From: Cardinalis cardinalis | Taxonomy: Eukaryota; Chordata; Aves; Passeriformes; Cardinalidae | DNA: 64,000 nucleotides | Direction: 5' to 3' | Assembly: GCA_014549065.1 (NCBI GenBank) | Contig: JACDOX010000083.1 | Span: 1,916,876 to 1,980,875, forward strand | Shown here: positions 39,081 to 51,414 of the stretch, piece by piece | Layout of the letters: every line of letters starts with the position of its first letter | Position numbering within the stretch: position 1 is the first letter of the stretch | Made by a program: the position numbers and the translations under genes | Notes under the pieces: model-generated | What the model saw: the letters and a program-made list of their open reading frames with translations, nothing else | Told to the model about the DNA's origin: nothing | The model's database searches: none

Positions 39081-39136
39081 TGGTGGTCTGGAATACCCCA
39101 GTGGGTAAATCCATGGTGGTCTGGAATACCCCAGTG
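39081..39136. repeat. 33-bp tandem duplication
   Basis: TGGTGGTCTGGAATACCCCA followed by GTG occurs at 39081-39103 and again at 39114-39136, identical over 23 bases, a period of 33. Confidence 0.93.
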
Positions 39137-40119
39137 CTTGATGGCGATACATCTGAATGAACTGCTCTGCAGAAGCGAGAAGCTTAATTCCTACAAAACC
39201 TTTTCAAGGAATTAAGCCTATCACAACAAGAATTACAATGCACCAAGGTCTTCCAAATACTTGAAATCAGCAATCATGCTTCTATCCACTGATGTGCTGT
39301 CAATGGTGAACTGACAGATGCAAGACTTCAGGCAGGAATGCCATACTCACACAAACTGGAAAATTATGTCCTGCTGCCTGAAAATGATTGCATTAATTTA
39401 CAGGCAGGCAAGGTCACCATTTTGTTGAAACTTCTTTTGTGTTTCACAAGTGGAAATGACAAAGGCAAAGCTTCATTAGTGACCTAGTAGTCCCAAACAG
39501 ACAAATCAAGGTCCAAGGGAGATGAAATTCCTCCTGCACACATTGCAGGTAATCAATCATCAGAGGTGCACTATCATTAGGAAGGGCCTGCACTCACCAG
39601 ATGCTTTGATGCACCTTGTTTCTTCTGCCACAAAAAACAGCTGTCATCACTGTAAGACAGATCTGGTGTGCTAGCATCATTGCCAAGCTGGGTCTCAGGC
39701 CAGTTTCCCTCCCAGAATGATTTTTTGGTTTAGCACTAGGCATCCTGTACCCATAGGTGTTGACTAGCAAGCACATGTGGCTCACGTAACAAATGAAGGC
39801 ATGACCCTAGGAGAGAGTTTGACAAGACCACAGGTTACCGTGCCAGTGGCATCACTGAGTCTTTCCTCAACACAGAGCTCTGCAGGATACTGTGGAGTCA
39901 GAAAGCTACAGGGGCCGGTGAGGATATTGGGTACCAATAACTTCAGAACCACTGTGTGATGCTCCACCATCTGGCATGTGCTTACAGCTGCTGAACTTGC
40001 TTCAATTCAATTTTTTCTGAGATCCTCATAAACTTTTTCATTTTAAATCAAGGGAGACTCTTCTCTGAGGTTACTAATTTACCCTGTCCAGTATTTTAGA
40101 ATACATAGTATAATGGCTT

Positions 40120-40262
40120 GGTACTGGGGCCAAGAAACCCAATGGAACCCTGGCTTTTATCAGCAATAGTGTGGGCAGTGGGCCAGGGCCCTCTGCTTGA
40201 GGCTGGTGAGGCTGCACCGCAAACCCCGTGCGCAGTTTTGGGCCTCTGACGACAACAGGTAC
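40120..40262 (+). mobile_element. CR1 LINE, short internal ORF2 fragment (sense)
   Basis: About 140 bases match the ORF2 segment after the palm: 'GGCCAAGAAACCCAATGGAA', 'ATCAGCAATAGTGTGGGCAG', 'GAGGCTGGTGAGGCTGCACC' and 'GTGCGCAGTTTTGGGCCTCT'. Both ends are abrupt and no 3' tail is present. It is therefore an old copy cut down by deletion rather than a simple 5'-truncated insertion. Confidence 0.85.
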
Positions 40263-43200
40263 CATGGAAGTACTTTTATACTGTAAAGTATAAAATTAAA
40301 GTTATTCTGTGACTGTACAGAGGTAAACAAAAGTAAAACAAATTAGTCATCTGATTATTGAAACCATTGTTATAGCTTAATTAACTAAACTAAAGCTCCA
40401 GGCAGACCAAAAAGACCCCCCACAAAGTCTGGCAAGCTTGCCTCAGTACTGAGACCTTGGAAAGTTACTGCAAGGTCTAAGGCTTTACTGAGCTATACAT
40501 GACTACTGAGAGTTTCTTGTCAAGAAAGGAAAAAAAAATAACCCCAGAGGAAGAGATATAATTCCAACAAAATGTTCCTTGTTACTGTAAAGGGAAAAGT
40601 AAACACATAAGTGTACTATCAGGAAAATAGAGCTGAACTGACACTGACCTGGGTGGGTGCCCCTCACGCTCACGCAAGCTTATTTCCAACAGACAATCCC
40701 CTCCTTTCACCCCAAGAAACAATCCACACCCCACACTTCAGGTTTTACTGCTGTATTTCCTGTGGCATATTAATGAACAAAAGCAGAACTGCCTATAAAC
40801 ACATTTCTGAAACAGTGTTTACAGTGCAGGGCATTCAGCTCCTTCACTACTAACATATTATGAAATAGATACTTCTGAATGTGCTGTGTATCAGCCTGAA
40901 AGTGATGAAAATACTTAACAGTTTCCCATAAACCTTTCTTTTTTTTTGTTTAGAGGAATGAGTGTCTTTACAGTAGGCCTTGTTATGCTCAAAACATTCT
41001 TTTGTTCTACTCCACACTTTGTAATGACACTTGTCTTTTTCAGGCTTAAATACCTATTTGCATACACAACTATTTTTTTTTCATTTTTCAAAAAACTCCA
41101 TATAAAATTCTTTCCAAGTGGGAATGCACTCGTATTTATATGAGTAGGAATATATATCTTGTATAGAGATCTTTGAATAGATTATTTAAACCCAAAGTAA
41201 ATTTTTTTGATTGGGGTTAAAAGCTTCCAAAACTGCAGATTACAACAGAAATAATGCAACTGTTCACCTAATAGCAGCTCTGCAAGAGCTCTCTGTAGAG
41301 CAGGAGTAACATTAGACAGCAAAGCTACAATGTTACATTAGGTCATTTGTAGTTTTAATACCATATTTGCATTGAAAAAGGGAAATAGTAAACAGCAGTA
41401 CAAAATTTTTACTAGCAGTATTAATATCAATGACTCTTGTAAAACTAATAGCATAAATCTTGCTCTTAGCACTGTAGCATATTAATTAATCAGGCCTGCC
41501 ATCCTCATTTGCCCTTGACTAGGTTTCACTGATGATTACCCAGTGGAAAATTTGGCCCCCTAATGCAAACAATATACTTTTTAACACTTTCTTTCCAATG
41601 GCTGACTTTTGGGGGAGGCAGGGGCATCTTCAGGGAAGGAGGCTGGAACTCCATTCTTGGCTCCAGACACCCTTCTGCGACTTAAGGTTTCATATAGATT
41701 AAAAACCAGCTTGGAAGGAATTGCGCTGCTCAAACAGAAAAGCTTCTCCTTCAAGACCTCTTTTCTTTTCCTCTCAACTTTAGTCATAGGATTACTGCCA
41801 AATATTTATGCATCCTTTGAATGTGAGGCAAGAGATGTATTAAGTACTAAGTTATTCTAATTTATTCAGCTAAAGGAACCATGTGAGCTAGCACAAAGCC
41901 TTCCCTAATTTTGCATTTTAGGCCAGTCACAAGTTTTACTTGCAAAGGACATCAGAATTATATTTTCTTGTTAGTAGTGTTAACCAGGAACGAAAGAGAA
42001 AAATCATCTAAGAAACGAAACCCTTGTAAATAAAATATAATTCACAGAAGGCACAGAATTTTCCTCTGGGTCATTATTAGTGAAAGCCAGTGAGGGGATA
42101 ATAAGGACATGAGACCTGATTAATTAAACATTTGCACTATTGTGCGTAATTACATTTTTGTGAATTATCCCATGGACATCTGTTTACACAGGACCACAGG
42201 ACTCGCCATGCTGCGCTTCAGCAGGACCTCAGGCAGAGCCCAGCATGGGACGCCCAGCCGCTGGCCCCCGGCTCCTTCCCCTGACCAAGCCATCCTTCTG
42301 CCTGCCTGGGCAGCACATCACAGCCTGCCAAGTTGGCAGCGTGCTTGCTGCAGCTTCTTCCCAGAGGAAGTCTCCAAACTGGCTTGGTTTACTGCTCTGA
42401 GCTGATTCTCTGACACACATCAGTATGTGAATTTGCAACGACAACTGCACGTTTTCACACTAGGTTATCAGAGTGCACTGTGGCAGGCTCCTGGTGTGTA
42501 TTCCCACATACCTTACACTTCAGTCTACATTCCAAGTCATATGCAGCTCACAGGAATTAATGTCTATGCTTCTATTTAAAAAAAAAAATTAAAGATCTGT
42601 GCCATGACATATTTGCAGTTTAAAGCATTTTTCAACTTTTGGTTGCTAATTAACTGATCTGTGGGTTTGCAACATCCTGACAAAAAGCTCTGAGCTCCTG
42701 AAGCATATAGTAAAAGCCTTGGCACCAGCATTATCAGCTAGATTCTGCAATTACTAATAGAGACAGCTTTGGTATGTTTAAAATTTAGTGTCATAGAAAT
42801 ACTGAATTGCCATGACATGCACTTTCCCAATAACTCTAAGCTGCAGCAGATTTCCACTCCAAACTATGATTGAAGGTACAGCATTTGGGGAATCTGCTTC
42901 TCTAAACTGGCTGGGATTGACAGCACTCCAAGCAGCCCTGTCATGACATAATGATTCTGCTTTCTGGGAAGACTGGGAACAGCTCTGCTGCCTGTTGGAC
43001 ACACTACATCCCGCTTCCCTAGGAAAAGTTCAATATTTTGGTTAATTCTTTGGCTTTCTGGTATAATTTGGGGCATCTGAAAATGCTCTATTTTTCTAGA
43101 AGTGTGACTCTTCAGGAAAGCATCCCTAAGGGAGAAGAAGTAACATGTAGGAAGACAACACCGTTTGTATATTGATACAATTTTTTTAATTCAGATTAGC

Positions 43201-44085
43201 AACTTTTCAATCCTTACCTTGTCTTTCAGTTGATAATTACATTTGAGTGACTTCACAGCACTCAGGGTTCTCCTTCCCCTGCCCATGTAAGAACAGCTAT
43301 TAAATCAGAATATTTCTGAAAAACAGAGACGAAGTAACACAAAGGAATAGCTCAGCTAAATAGGCTATTTCTTGCATGATAGTTGAAAGGTGCAAGAGAT
43401 CTAGATGTACATGATCATAAAGAATAAAAGAGAAACAAAGTCGTACAGTTGAAAACTTCTGCTTTGTTTTCTGTTGTAAGAGGAATGGGTGTAAAAAAAT
43501 CCCGTTAGCAGAATCCTGCCAGGCACTGTGGGTGTCAAAACCTTGTTTATGCAGATAGTTGGGCTGTGTTCTAGTGCTACAGAAATCCAACTGTCACAGG
43601 TCAAAGAGACATGCCGAGTTGGCTCAACACAGTTTTAGAAACTCATTGCTAGTGCTTTCCCCTTGCAGTAAAACACTGTCTTCCACAGCACCACCTCATT
43701 CTTGCATTAAAGGAAAACATTTGTGACTCATTAGTGCCTAGTTTCCCTTCAGAATGTCTTCAGCCTGCACTATTCACGGCCCCCAGTCCTGCTATTCTGT
43801 TGCAAAAAACAACAAACTTTGAATGCCCTCTAGGTCTGACCACTAGTAGGACTGGTTCCTATGTGGGCCTAAGAAGTAGGAAAAAGCTCTTTCCAAGAAA
43901 GATAGGTACAGGCTGGATTGAGGGTCTGGCACTGAAAGGTGAAAACACACCTGTTTCCTTGAGTCACATGTTCAGACAGACAATCATGAGATGTGTGGCA
44001 TCTTTCCAAGGAAACAGAACGTCCATGAGCTTTTCCTGCATGTCTTCTCCTTTTTTTCTCTGCTCTGAAGCATGCCTAGATGATT
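40263..44085. other. Unique non-coding sequence
   Basis: No gene is supported. A short G+C-rich patch at about 42200-42330 stands out from the AT-rich background but shows no exon or promoter features that I can defend. Confidence 0.5.
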
Positions 44086-44384
44086 TCACAGAATCAGAAA
44101 ATATCCCGAGTTGGAAGGGACCCACAAGGTTCATCACAGCCAACTCCTGGCTCAACACAGGACACCCAGAAAATCAAACCCCCTGTCTGGGAAAGTAGTT
44201 GTCCAAACACTTCCTGAACTCTGTCAGGCTGGTGCTGTGACCACTTCCCTGGGGAGCTGTTCCAGTGTTCAATCACCCTCTGAGTGACAAACATTGCCTA
44301 ATATCCAACCTAAACCTCCCCTCACACAGCTTCAGGCCATTCCCTCTGGTTCTGTAATAACCATCGGTCAGCACAGAGAAGAGA

Positions 44385-44579
44385 TCAGTACCTGCCCCTT
44401 CTCAAGAGGAAGTTGTAGACTGCAAACACGTCTCCCCTGCATTTCCTCTTCTCCAGGCTGAACAGACCAAGTAACCTCAGCTGCTCCTCATACGACTTCA
44501 TCTCAAGGCCCTTCACCCTCCTCATTGCACTCCTTTGGATGATCCCAAATAGGCTCATGTCTTTGCCATATTGCAGCAC
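44385..44579 (-). pseudogene. CR1 ORF2 C-terminal remnant
   Basis: A 64-codon minus-strand frame containing MRRVKGLEMKSYEEQLRLLG followed by LFSLEKRKCRGDVFAVYNFL. This is the C-terminal landmark of CR1 ORF2. It is separated from the reverse transcriptase remnant at 44738-45028 by frame changes, so the original reading frame is broken into at least two pieces in this copy. Confidence 0.87.
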
Positions 44580-44603
44580 CCAAAGCAGCCCCCAGCACTC
44601 GAG

Positions 44604-45110
44604 GTGAGGCTATCCCAGCTCAGAGCAGAGCAGGACAATCCCCTTCCTTGCCTGGCTGGTGATGCTGTCCCTGATGCCCCCCAGGACAGGGTTGGCCCTC
44701 TTGGCTGCCAGGGCACTGCTGACTCACGTTCAGCTTTTCATTGACCAGGATCCCCAGGTCCCTTTCCATGGCACTGCTTTCTCTTGTTGAACTTCATATG
44801 GTTGATGATTCCCCAGATCCCTGATTTGTCAAGGCCTCTCTGCAGGGCCTCCCTGCCTTCAAGGGCATCAACTCCTCTTGATTTTGTATCACCTGGGAAC
44901 TTGCTTAGTATCTCTTCCAGTCTTGCATCCAAGTAATTTATGAAGATGTTGAAGAGCACTGGGCTGAGGATGCAGCCCTGTGGAACCCCACCAGTGACAG
45001 GTCCCCTGCCTGATGTCACCCCATTCACTGTGACCCCTTGTGCCTGTGAGTCAGGTGCTCACCCATCACATGATGTGTTTATCCAGCTGTGTGCTGGACA
45101 TTTTGTCCAA
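44604..45110 (-). repeat. 507-bp inverted repeat copy A (pairs with 55435-55941)
   Basis: Reverse-complementing this block and aligning it by hand with 55435-55941 gives 13 mismatches in 507 positions and no gaps. That is far closer than the two CR1 copies are outside the block (about 75-80%). The partner lies 10.3 kb away in the opposite orientation. Confidence 0.93.
44738..45028 (-). pseudogene. CR1 reverse transcriptase remnant
   Basis: A 96-codon minus-strand frame. It contains the reverse transcriptase motif GGVPQGCILSPVLFNIFINY at residues about 13-32, the finger/palm segment that precedes the catalytic Asp pair. Where functional CR1 copies have the F-A-D-D catalytic motif, this copy reads SKFPGDTKSRG, so one of the two essential aspartates is lost. 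The frame ends in a segment joined across a deletion (KRKQCHGKGPGDPGQ). The same altered motif and the same join occur at 55517-55807. Confidence 0.9.
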
Positions 45111-45272
45111 AAGCATCCTCTGAGAGACAGTACCAAAAGCTGCTTTTTAGGCTTTGCTGAAGCATAAAAAGATTACATCAACTGCCACTCCTTGATCACC
45201 TGGGGGTGTTACCTTGTCATAAAAGGACAATTTAGTCCAAGGGTCTCTTCCTCTGGGCTGTGTGATGCCCTA

Positions 45273-48200
45273 AATGTAATGAAATAAATCAGTTGTGAAT
45301 ACAATTTTTTTTTAAAGAGCAACTCCTCTTATGTTTTGTTAATTTGATAGATTTCATCATAATTGCTCCTAATTATTTCTCGCATTAGCCTGGTGAACAT
45401 CAGCCATTTAAACACAATATGTCTGAACATCTCCAGAGGGACAAGCTGCAGTGTGTACAAGGGGGAGCTTGACAGATACTAGAAGCACAGGCCACTCCTT
45501 AACATGAGAGAATAAGAAAACCAAACAAAGATGGGAACTGGTGACAATTTTTAAAGTGGATTTAAAGGGCAAGCAAATGCACTTTGCTCCATTCAAAAAT
45601 ATTTATTCACTTTTCATTTTCAGGCAGTTTATTGTAAAAGTCATATTACACATGGGTTTTCCGCTCACATCTCCTGATGGTCCTCACAAAAAGCTAAATA
45701 ACCAAATTGAAGCACTAGGAAAGACACAACAGGAATAATCCTAATTCCCTCCTTTATACAACTACATTTCAAAAAAAGGCATGGAGAATTAACATGTCTA
45801 ACAAATTATAACATGGCTGTGTGAAGAATCCAGTTCTCTGAAACGCTGAAGAAAAAGGTCATACAAATATTGCCGGGGCTAGGTTTAATCTTTCATTTTT
45901 CTTCCAGGGATGTCTTTAAACCAGCTACAGTTCCATTTTGATTGAAACTACTTAGGAAGAAAATAGTAACTTTTCTTAGTTGTCATTAAGGTTTCTTGGT
46001 TGTTACAGATCTTGACCATAGATTATGACTGGATTTGATACATTTTTTTTAATGAGTGGAAAAGAAAATGAATTAGCAATACAAAAAGCCTTAGTGAAAT
46101 CTGGTGTCTTGAAAGGAGGCTGACAACATGGATCACAAGCTATGTTAAAATATACTGTTGAACAGTATTTTGGGCTAGTCAGTTAACCACTCTGTCCCTC
46201 AGCTTACTTCTCCAAATGACAGATTTTGATATTCCACTGGTTCTAGTGCATTATAACTACATGCATCATAACTATATGACTACCTAGTGCTTTTAATCTC
46301 TAGATTAAAAGCACTCGGTAGTCATATAGTTATGATAGCACAAATACAGAAAACCTGTTCAATTTTCTGATATGATTGCTAATTTGCTAATTGATGCCTT
46401 TGGAAATACGCACTGTCAGCATGAAGCTCCCCTCCCTCATACATATTGGCATAATATGGAGCAGTGCTAAGTACTGAAAACAGTGAGATAATCAGCTTCC
46501 TCAGTTTTTACAGGAACTTGGGCAAAATAAATAGAAATCTTCACAGTTATGCTACCACTGCAACTTTGCTATTGAGATAATTGGCTTTGCCCAAAACTGT
46601 ACTGAATGTTTTGTGAAAACAAACAGCAGGGAATCCAGAACAGTTTATAGGCAACAGGGGGTAACCAGGGCACCTAAAACCTTGTACTGGCCAGTGCTGA
46701 CTGCATGATGCAACTGCAGAATTGACGGAAAACACTCAGGGCATCAGATATGATGCCCTAAGAAAGGGAGCAGGTGAAAAAGATTGTAAATAACATACCA
46801 CTACTGTTCAAATATGTGATGGGAATGCACAAAGCAACAAGCAGTTCACAATGGTTTCAGTTCATTTGAGCCTCACAAATGCTAAAGTAACTTGACATTA
46901 TATAGGACAGCCAGCACTTCAGAGATGATGACTGGCCAGGTAAGACAGCCACAGCCTGCAAGGGGATCCCCAAATGCAAAAATGCATCAAGGCTTGACTG
47001 AAAAAGTGACTGGTTTAAGAGGGGATGGCTTTGGCAAAGAGCTATGACAATTTTCAGTCAATGCTTGCAGAGACTACTCAGTGATCAGGGACAGCTCTCT
47101 GGGTGAAGCAGCTGCTGCATCAACAAAGGCAGGAGCGGGAGGCTGCAGCCCTGCAGCTCTCTCTGGACCTGTGCTGTGGAGATGGCTCAGCTGGGTTTCT
47201 GACATTCTGGGAAACCCAAATTTTGCTTACATTAAAAAAACTCCAAAACCTACCCTAATTAGTTAGTGCACAAAGCTGAGTCAACCTAACTTATTCAGCT
47301 TGTATTTAAATTAAACCTTTTTTCTTAAGGACTTGGCTAAACTGTAAAAATACAGTGCTTTCAGCTGTGACTCGCTTTCTTCTACTGTATTTTTTTGCTA
47401 TTTGTGCTACAGAACTTCCCTGTTTGTGCAAAACTCGATGATGGAATAGTCCTTAATGTCAATAAAACTTATTTTTGAAAAGACATAGAAAGGAAAATGG
47501 GGAAAAGAATATATAATCTGTGCTATATATAACAAACTTGAGACACCAAGTAGTCATGAGGCAGACACTTTTTCCTCTTCACTGAACCCCTCTAACCCAG
47601 GCTTCATTCTTCTACTTTTTAAACTTTGTTTCAACTTCCAAAATGTGAGGCAGCAAAATCTAAGAAAACCACAGATAAGGGAAATGGAACCCACATAAGA
47701 GAAGGTGTCAGGACATGCGGCTCAATTTATCTCAGTAGGGAGTGTTTTAGTTTAGGCTTTAAAACTCTTCTGGACATAGTTAGAGAAATCTTAAAATGAG
47801 ATAAGGCATTTTACAAAATGTTTTCAGTCTCAGAGAAAATAAGTGCTTAGTATTGTTATTAATTCTCCTAGCAAAAAGATCTCCACCCAAAGCAGGAGAA
47901 ACACTGAAAAGCACATTCTGCCTGAGCAATATTCCTTAAAGCCTTGTGCATCCAGAAGGCAAGTAATCCAGCTTGAGTGCAATGATCTTGGTGAATAAAA
48001 GGCCAAAATTCCTATTCACTTAAATGGGGTCAGGATTTCCCACAGGAAGCATCCCACCTTAATGCTTGTTTTTTAGTCTACCTCCAAAGAACTAACATTA
48101 CAGTCCTTTCTGGCATTTCCACCTTTGCAGGTTTAATCCAAGTATTTTATAACTGATCATATCTGGTTATCAACAGCTGACCAAACTGACAACATATTTA

Positions 48201-49244
48201 CCTTTTCTGTGTCATCTGTCCTCATGGAAGGCATAGGTATTTGTGGCAAACGTGTGCACTTTGAGGCCTGTCTTATCAACCCACTTATCATCCACCCACT
48301 ATGTACTTCCTACAAAATCAGCAGGAAAACTCAGAATGAAAACCACGCAGCACAAAAGATCATGTCTTGCAGTTCTCCTGAGCTGCAGGAAAAGATCCTT
48401 CTGAAGGTGATTTCTGGTTTACATAGTATCTACCTTTGAAGTACACTCAATCTGGAATCAATTCAGGAATTTACAGATATGGGTTATCAGACCTTGTTTA
48501 TTCACAATGATGAGAGGACTTTAATTAATACCACACATATTGGTCAATTCTTTGCTTTTAAACCTTACCTTTTGCCCATCAGCCAATCAATATGTATTTT
48601 AATCTTCTTCCCTTTTCAGACATGGTTTTAACATCTCACAGAACAGAGTAGCAGACTCCACAATCATTAATTGCTATTACCAGCTCTTTCATTTTCTGAA
48701 CATCAGCAGTTTCTATAAAATCCACTTTCATCCATGTGTTATATTACCCATTTTTATTCACCACTTGTTTCTGAAGTAGTCTTTAAAACTGCAGAGGTTC
48801 TATTAACAAGGACTACAAAATAGTTCTTTTATACAATTTCCTTAATTATTCTCAGATTTTCTCATTTCACATGGAACAAAAAATAGGAATCAACTTCAGT
48901 TGTAGATACAACTCCATATCTATCTACAAAACCTAAAATATGGATGAGGGAAACATGGTAATTTTCCCTGACACAAACACAATTAAGATGTTTATTTTGG
49001 GATCTAATCTAACATTTTAACCTGAGGAGACAATTAAGCCCATGAAAATGAAAATGTTTAAAGCTCTGTCAGTCATAGCCTACTAAAAAGCAAACATATT
49101 TCTGCTGATCTTTGGTTGCACGCAGTGCACACTACCAGTTGATATGGCTTCATATTTGTCTCCCTCTCCGTTAATCAACAAAATCAATAGCTACAGCCAC
49201 TTTCACTGGCCTTTAATTTTAATTTCTTATATGCAACTGATCTC
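45273..49244. other. Unique AT-rich non-coding sequence
   Basis: Apart from the palindrome at 46265 and a 9-bp inverted repeat at 46738-46759, I recognise nothing here. No open frame exceeds 80 codons. Confidence 0.55.
46265..46336. repeat. Near-perfect 72-bp palindrome
   Basis: Bases 46265-46299 (starting ATCATAACTATATGACTACC) are matched by the reverse complement of 46302-46336 at 34 of 35 positions. Only two bases (CT) separate the arms. The single mismatch is T at 46285 opposite C at 46316. Similarity stops outside the arms, so it is not the edge of a longer inverted repeat. The family is unknown to me. Confidence 0.97.
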
Positions 49245-50938
49245 AAACATAGAACAAAAGTGGGCAACAGGCAGAAGCAGAGTCAAGTGACCAAGGAAGT
49301 ATGGTTTTGCTGTCCAGTTGTGCAGGGATGCACTTAGAAAAGCGAAAACTCATCTGGAGTTGAATCTGGCAAGGAATGTGAAAGACAACAGGGAAGTATT
49401 CTACAAGTATAAAAAAAGCAAAAGGAAAATGTGAGCCCAATGCTGAATGGAGCAGGAAAACTGGTGACAACTGACATACAGAAGGATGAGATACTTTGTG
49501 CCTTCTTTGTCTCAGCCCTTGCCAATAAAATCCACTATTAGGAATCCTAGGCCACTGAAACTAGAGACAATTGGAGCAAGGAGGACTGACTTCGTGAAGA
49601 TGGGCTCAGCTANAGAGCAAATAAGCAGCTTATATACAAGCTCAAAAGTGCTGAGGGAGCTGTGATGTCACTGTGAGGCCACTTTCAGTTGTCTTTGAAT
49701 GGCCATGATGACCAATCAAACAAGAGGTTCCCAAGGACTGTAATAGAAAAATAGCATTCCAAGACCAGGGGGAAAAAATAAATTTAAAAAAAAAAATTTG
49801 AGAACAGATCCTTTAGCATCACCTCAGGCTCTAGGAAAGCAATGAACAACTGCTCCTGGAAACTAGAATGAGACAGCTAGCTTGGTGGATGAAGGAAGAA
49901 CAGTGGATGGTTTCTACATTGACTTTGGCAGCATGTCTGACACTGACTCCTGTAACATCATTACAGACAAGCCAACAAAGCACAGGTTAAATAAATGAAC
50001 GGTGAATTAAAAAGTGGCTGAATAATCAAGCCTGGTGCTCTTCAACATCTCCACTAATGGCCTTGAGGATGGGTAAAGTGCATCCTCAGCAGGTTCACAG
50101 ATGACAGAACCGGGCAGTGTGACTGATACACCAGGGCATTTTGCTGACAATCAGAGGCGTTTCCACAAGAGAAAACACCCGAAGTATAACAAGGAGAAAC
50201 TGGAAATCCCGTAATTGAGGAGAAATAACCCCAAGCACAAGCACATGCTAGCTACCCAGACGGAGATCAGTTTTTCAGAAACAAGTTTGGAGCTTCAACC
50301 AGCATGCTGACCATGAGGCAGCAATGCATTCTCATAGCATGAAAGGTCAACAGTATCATGGGCTGCTTTGGGTAAAGAGTGGTAAGCAGGTTGAAGAAGG
50401 TGAGCCTTCCACTCTGTTCAGCACTGGCGAGGCCACATGTAGCCATACTGGGGCCAGATCCGGGCTACCCGGTACAAAAGAGACATGGACACACTGGAAC
50501 AACTTCAGCAGGTTAACAGAGCTAGCTGTACTATACTAACTTTCATATGAGGGGAGGCTAAGAGAGCTGGGCTTGTTCACCTGAAGAAAAACCAGCTCAA
50601 GGGAGACCTTGTGCACATGTATACCAACAGGACAGAATGAAGATGAAGGAGCCAGATTCCCCTCTGTGGTGCCTGGTGACAGGACTGGAGGCAATGGGCA
50701 CAAACTGAAACACTGGAGGTTCAAGGTTCCCTTGGAACATAGGAAACAGTTTTTCATTGTGCAGGTGACACAGATTGTCCAGAAAGGTTCTAAAATCTGG
50801 ATCCTTGGAGATATTCAAAGACCAACTGAACACAGTCTAGGAAACCATTAGCTTTAGCTGACTCTGCTCTGAGCAGGAATATGGAACTAGATTTTAGAAG
50901 TCCTATCCAACATCAGCCATTCTGCAATTCTGCGATTT
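49245..50938 (+). mobile_element. CR1 LINE, ORF2 middle to 3' end, old copy (sense)
   Basis: A diverged sense CR1. Near 49330-49430 the translation reads LRKAKTHLELNLARNVKDNR followed by EVFYKYKKSKRK, the linker segment between endonuclease and reverse transcriptase in CR1 ORF2. The palm region follows at about 50030-50120 in degraded form ('LFNISTNGLEDG'). The 3' end shows 'GGGGAGGCTAAGAGAGCTGG', 'CTCTGTGGTGCCTGGTGACA' and a worn tail 'CATTCTGCAATTCTGCGATT'. Stops and frameshifts are frequent. An A/T-rich patch near 49770-49800 interrupts it. An ambiguous base N stands at 49613. Confidence 0.9.
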
Positions 50939-51414
50939 ATAAGCCAGTGGCTTGTTTACAGTTATAAGCTGCAAAAATTAATTTGGTCGTTTCTGTGATT
51001 TATGAGAATGGTCACATCACTCATGTAGTACTATCATGGAATAGATAAGTAATTATTGTAAATTAGGAACATTACCTAAACAAACCAAATGCTCCTGGGT
51101 ACTGTGAGGTACAGATAGAGGGAATGAACTATAGAACCTTAGGATATGCTCATCCTCTCATTTGCTGCGGATACAAACCTCAGGTTTCAAAATTATGAAG
51201 TTTCCCCTCCAATCTTTTACTAGACTGACAGCCATTCACATATACACATTGGTGCGTCTCATCATTACTGCGTGTTATACACAATGCTTTTCATATCTGT
51301 ACCAAGGGAATGAACAATTTTTAACGACCTTAATTTTTCTGTCACCTTTGCCATCCTCTAAGTTCCCATCTGGAAACATTTTTGTTAATATGGTCAACTT
51401 GGGAGGCAGCAGTG
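50939..51414. other. Unique spacer between two CR1 copies
   Basis: About 470 bases of AT-rich sequence separate two CR1 elements in the same orientation. No feature is recognised. Confidence 0.55.

Larger units (their letters stand above)
35947..40119. other. Unique AT-rich non-coding sequence with one long open frame
   Basis: No interspersed repeat is recognised between the two CR1 pieces. Contents are an A12 run at about 36901, the 208-codon open frame at 36950, an (AAT)5 run at 38311-38327 and the 33-bp duplication at 39081. Confidence 0.55.
44086..45272 (-). mobile_element. CR1 LINE, reverse transcriptase region to 3' end (antisense)
   Basis: A 5'-truncated CR1 of nearly 1.2 kb on the minus strand. 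From its 3' end at 44086 the plus strand shows 'CACAGAATCAGAAAATATCC', 'GTTGGAAGGGACCCACAAGG', 'AGCTGTTCCAGTGTTCAATC', 'TTTCCTCTTCTCCAGGCTGA' and 'GCTCCTCATACGACTTCATC'. It continues through the reverse transcriptase region to about 45272, where similarity fades. About 95 bases expected after the 'MKFNK' codons are absent, and the same deletion is present in the sense CR1 at 55.8 kb. Bases 44604-45110 are almost identical to that element. Confidence 0.94.

Noticed and set aside
43734..44198. 154-codon plus-strand open frame
   Set aside because: Its last third is the reversed CR1 tail starting at 44086 and its first part has no domain features. A chance frame running into a repeat is the simplest reading.
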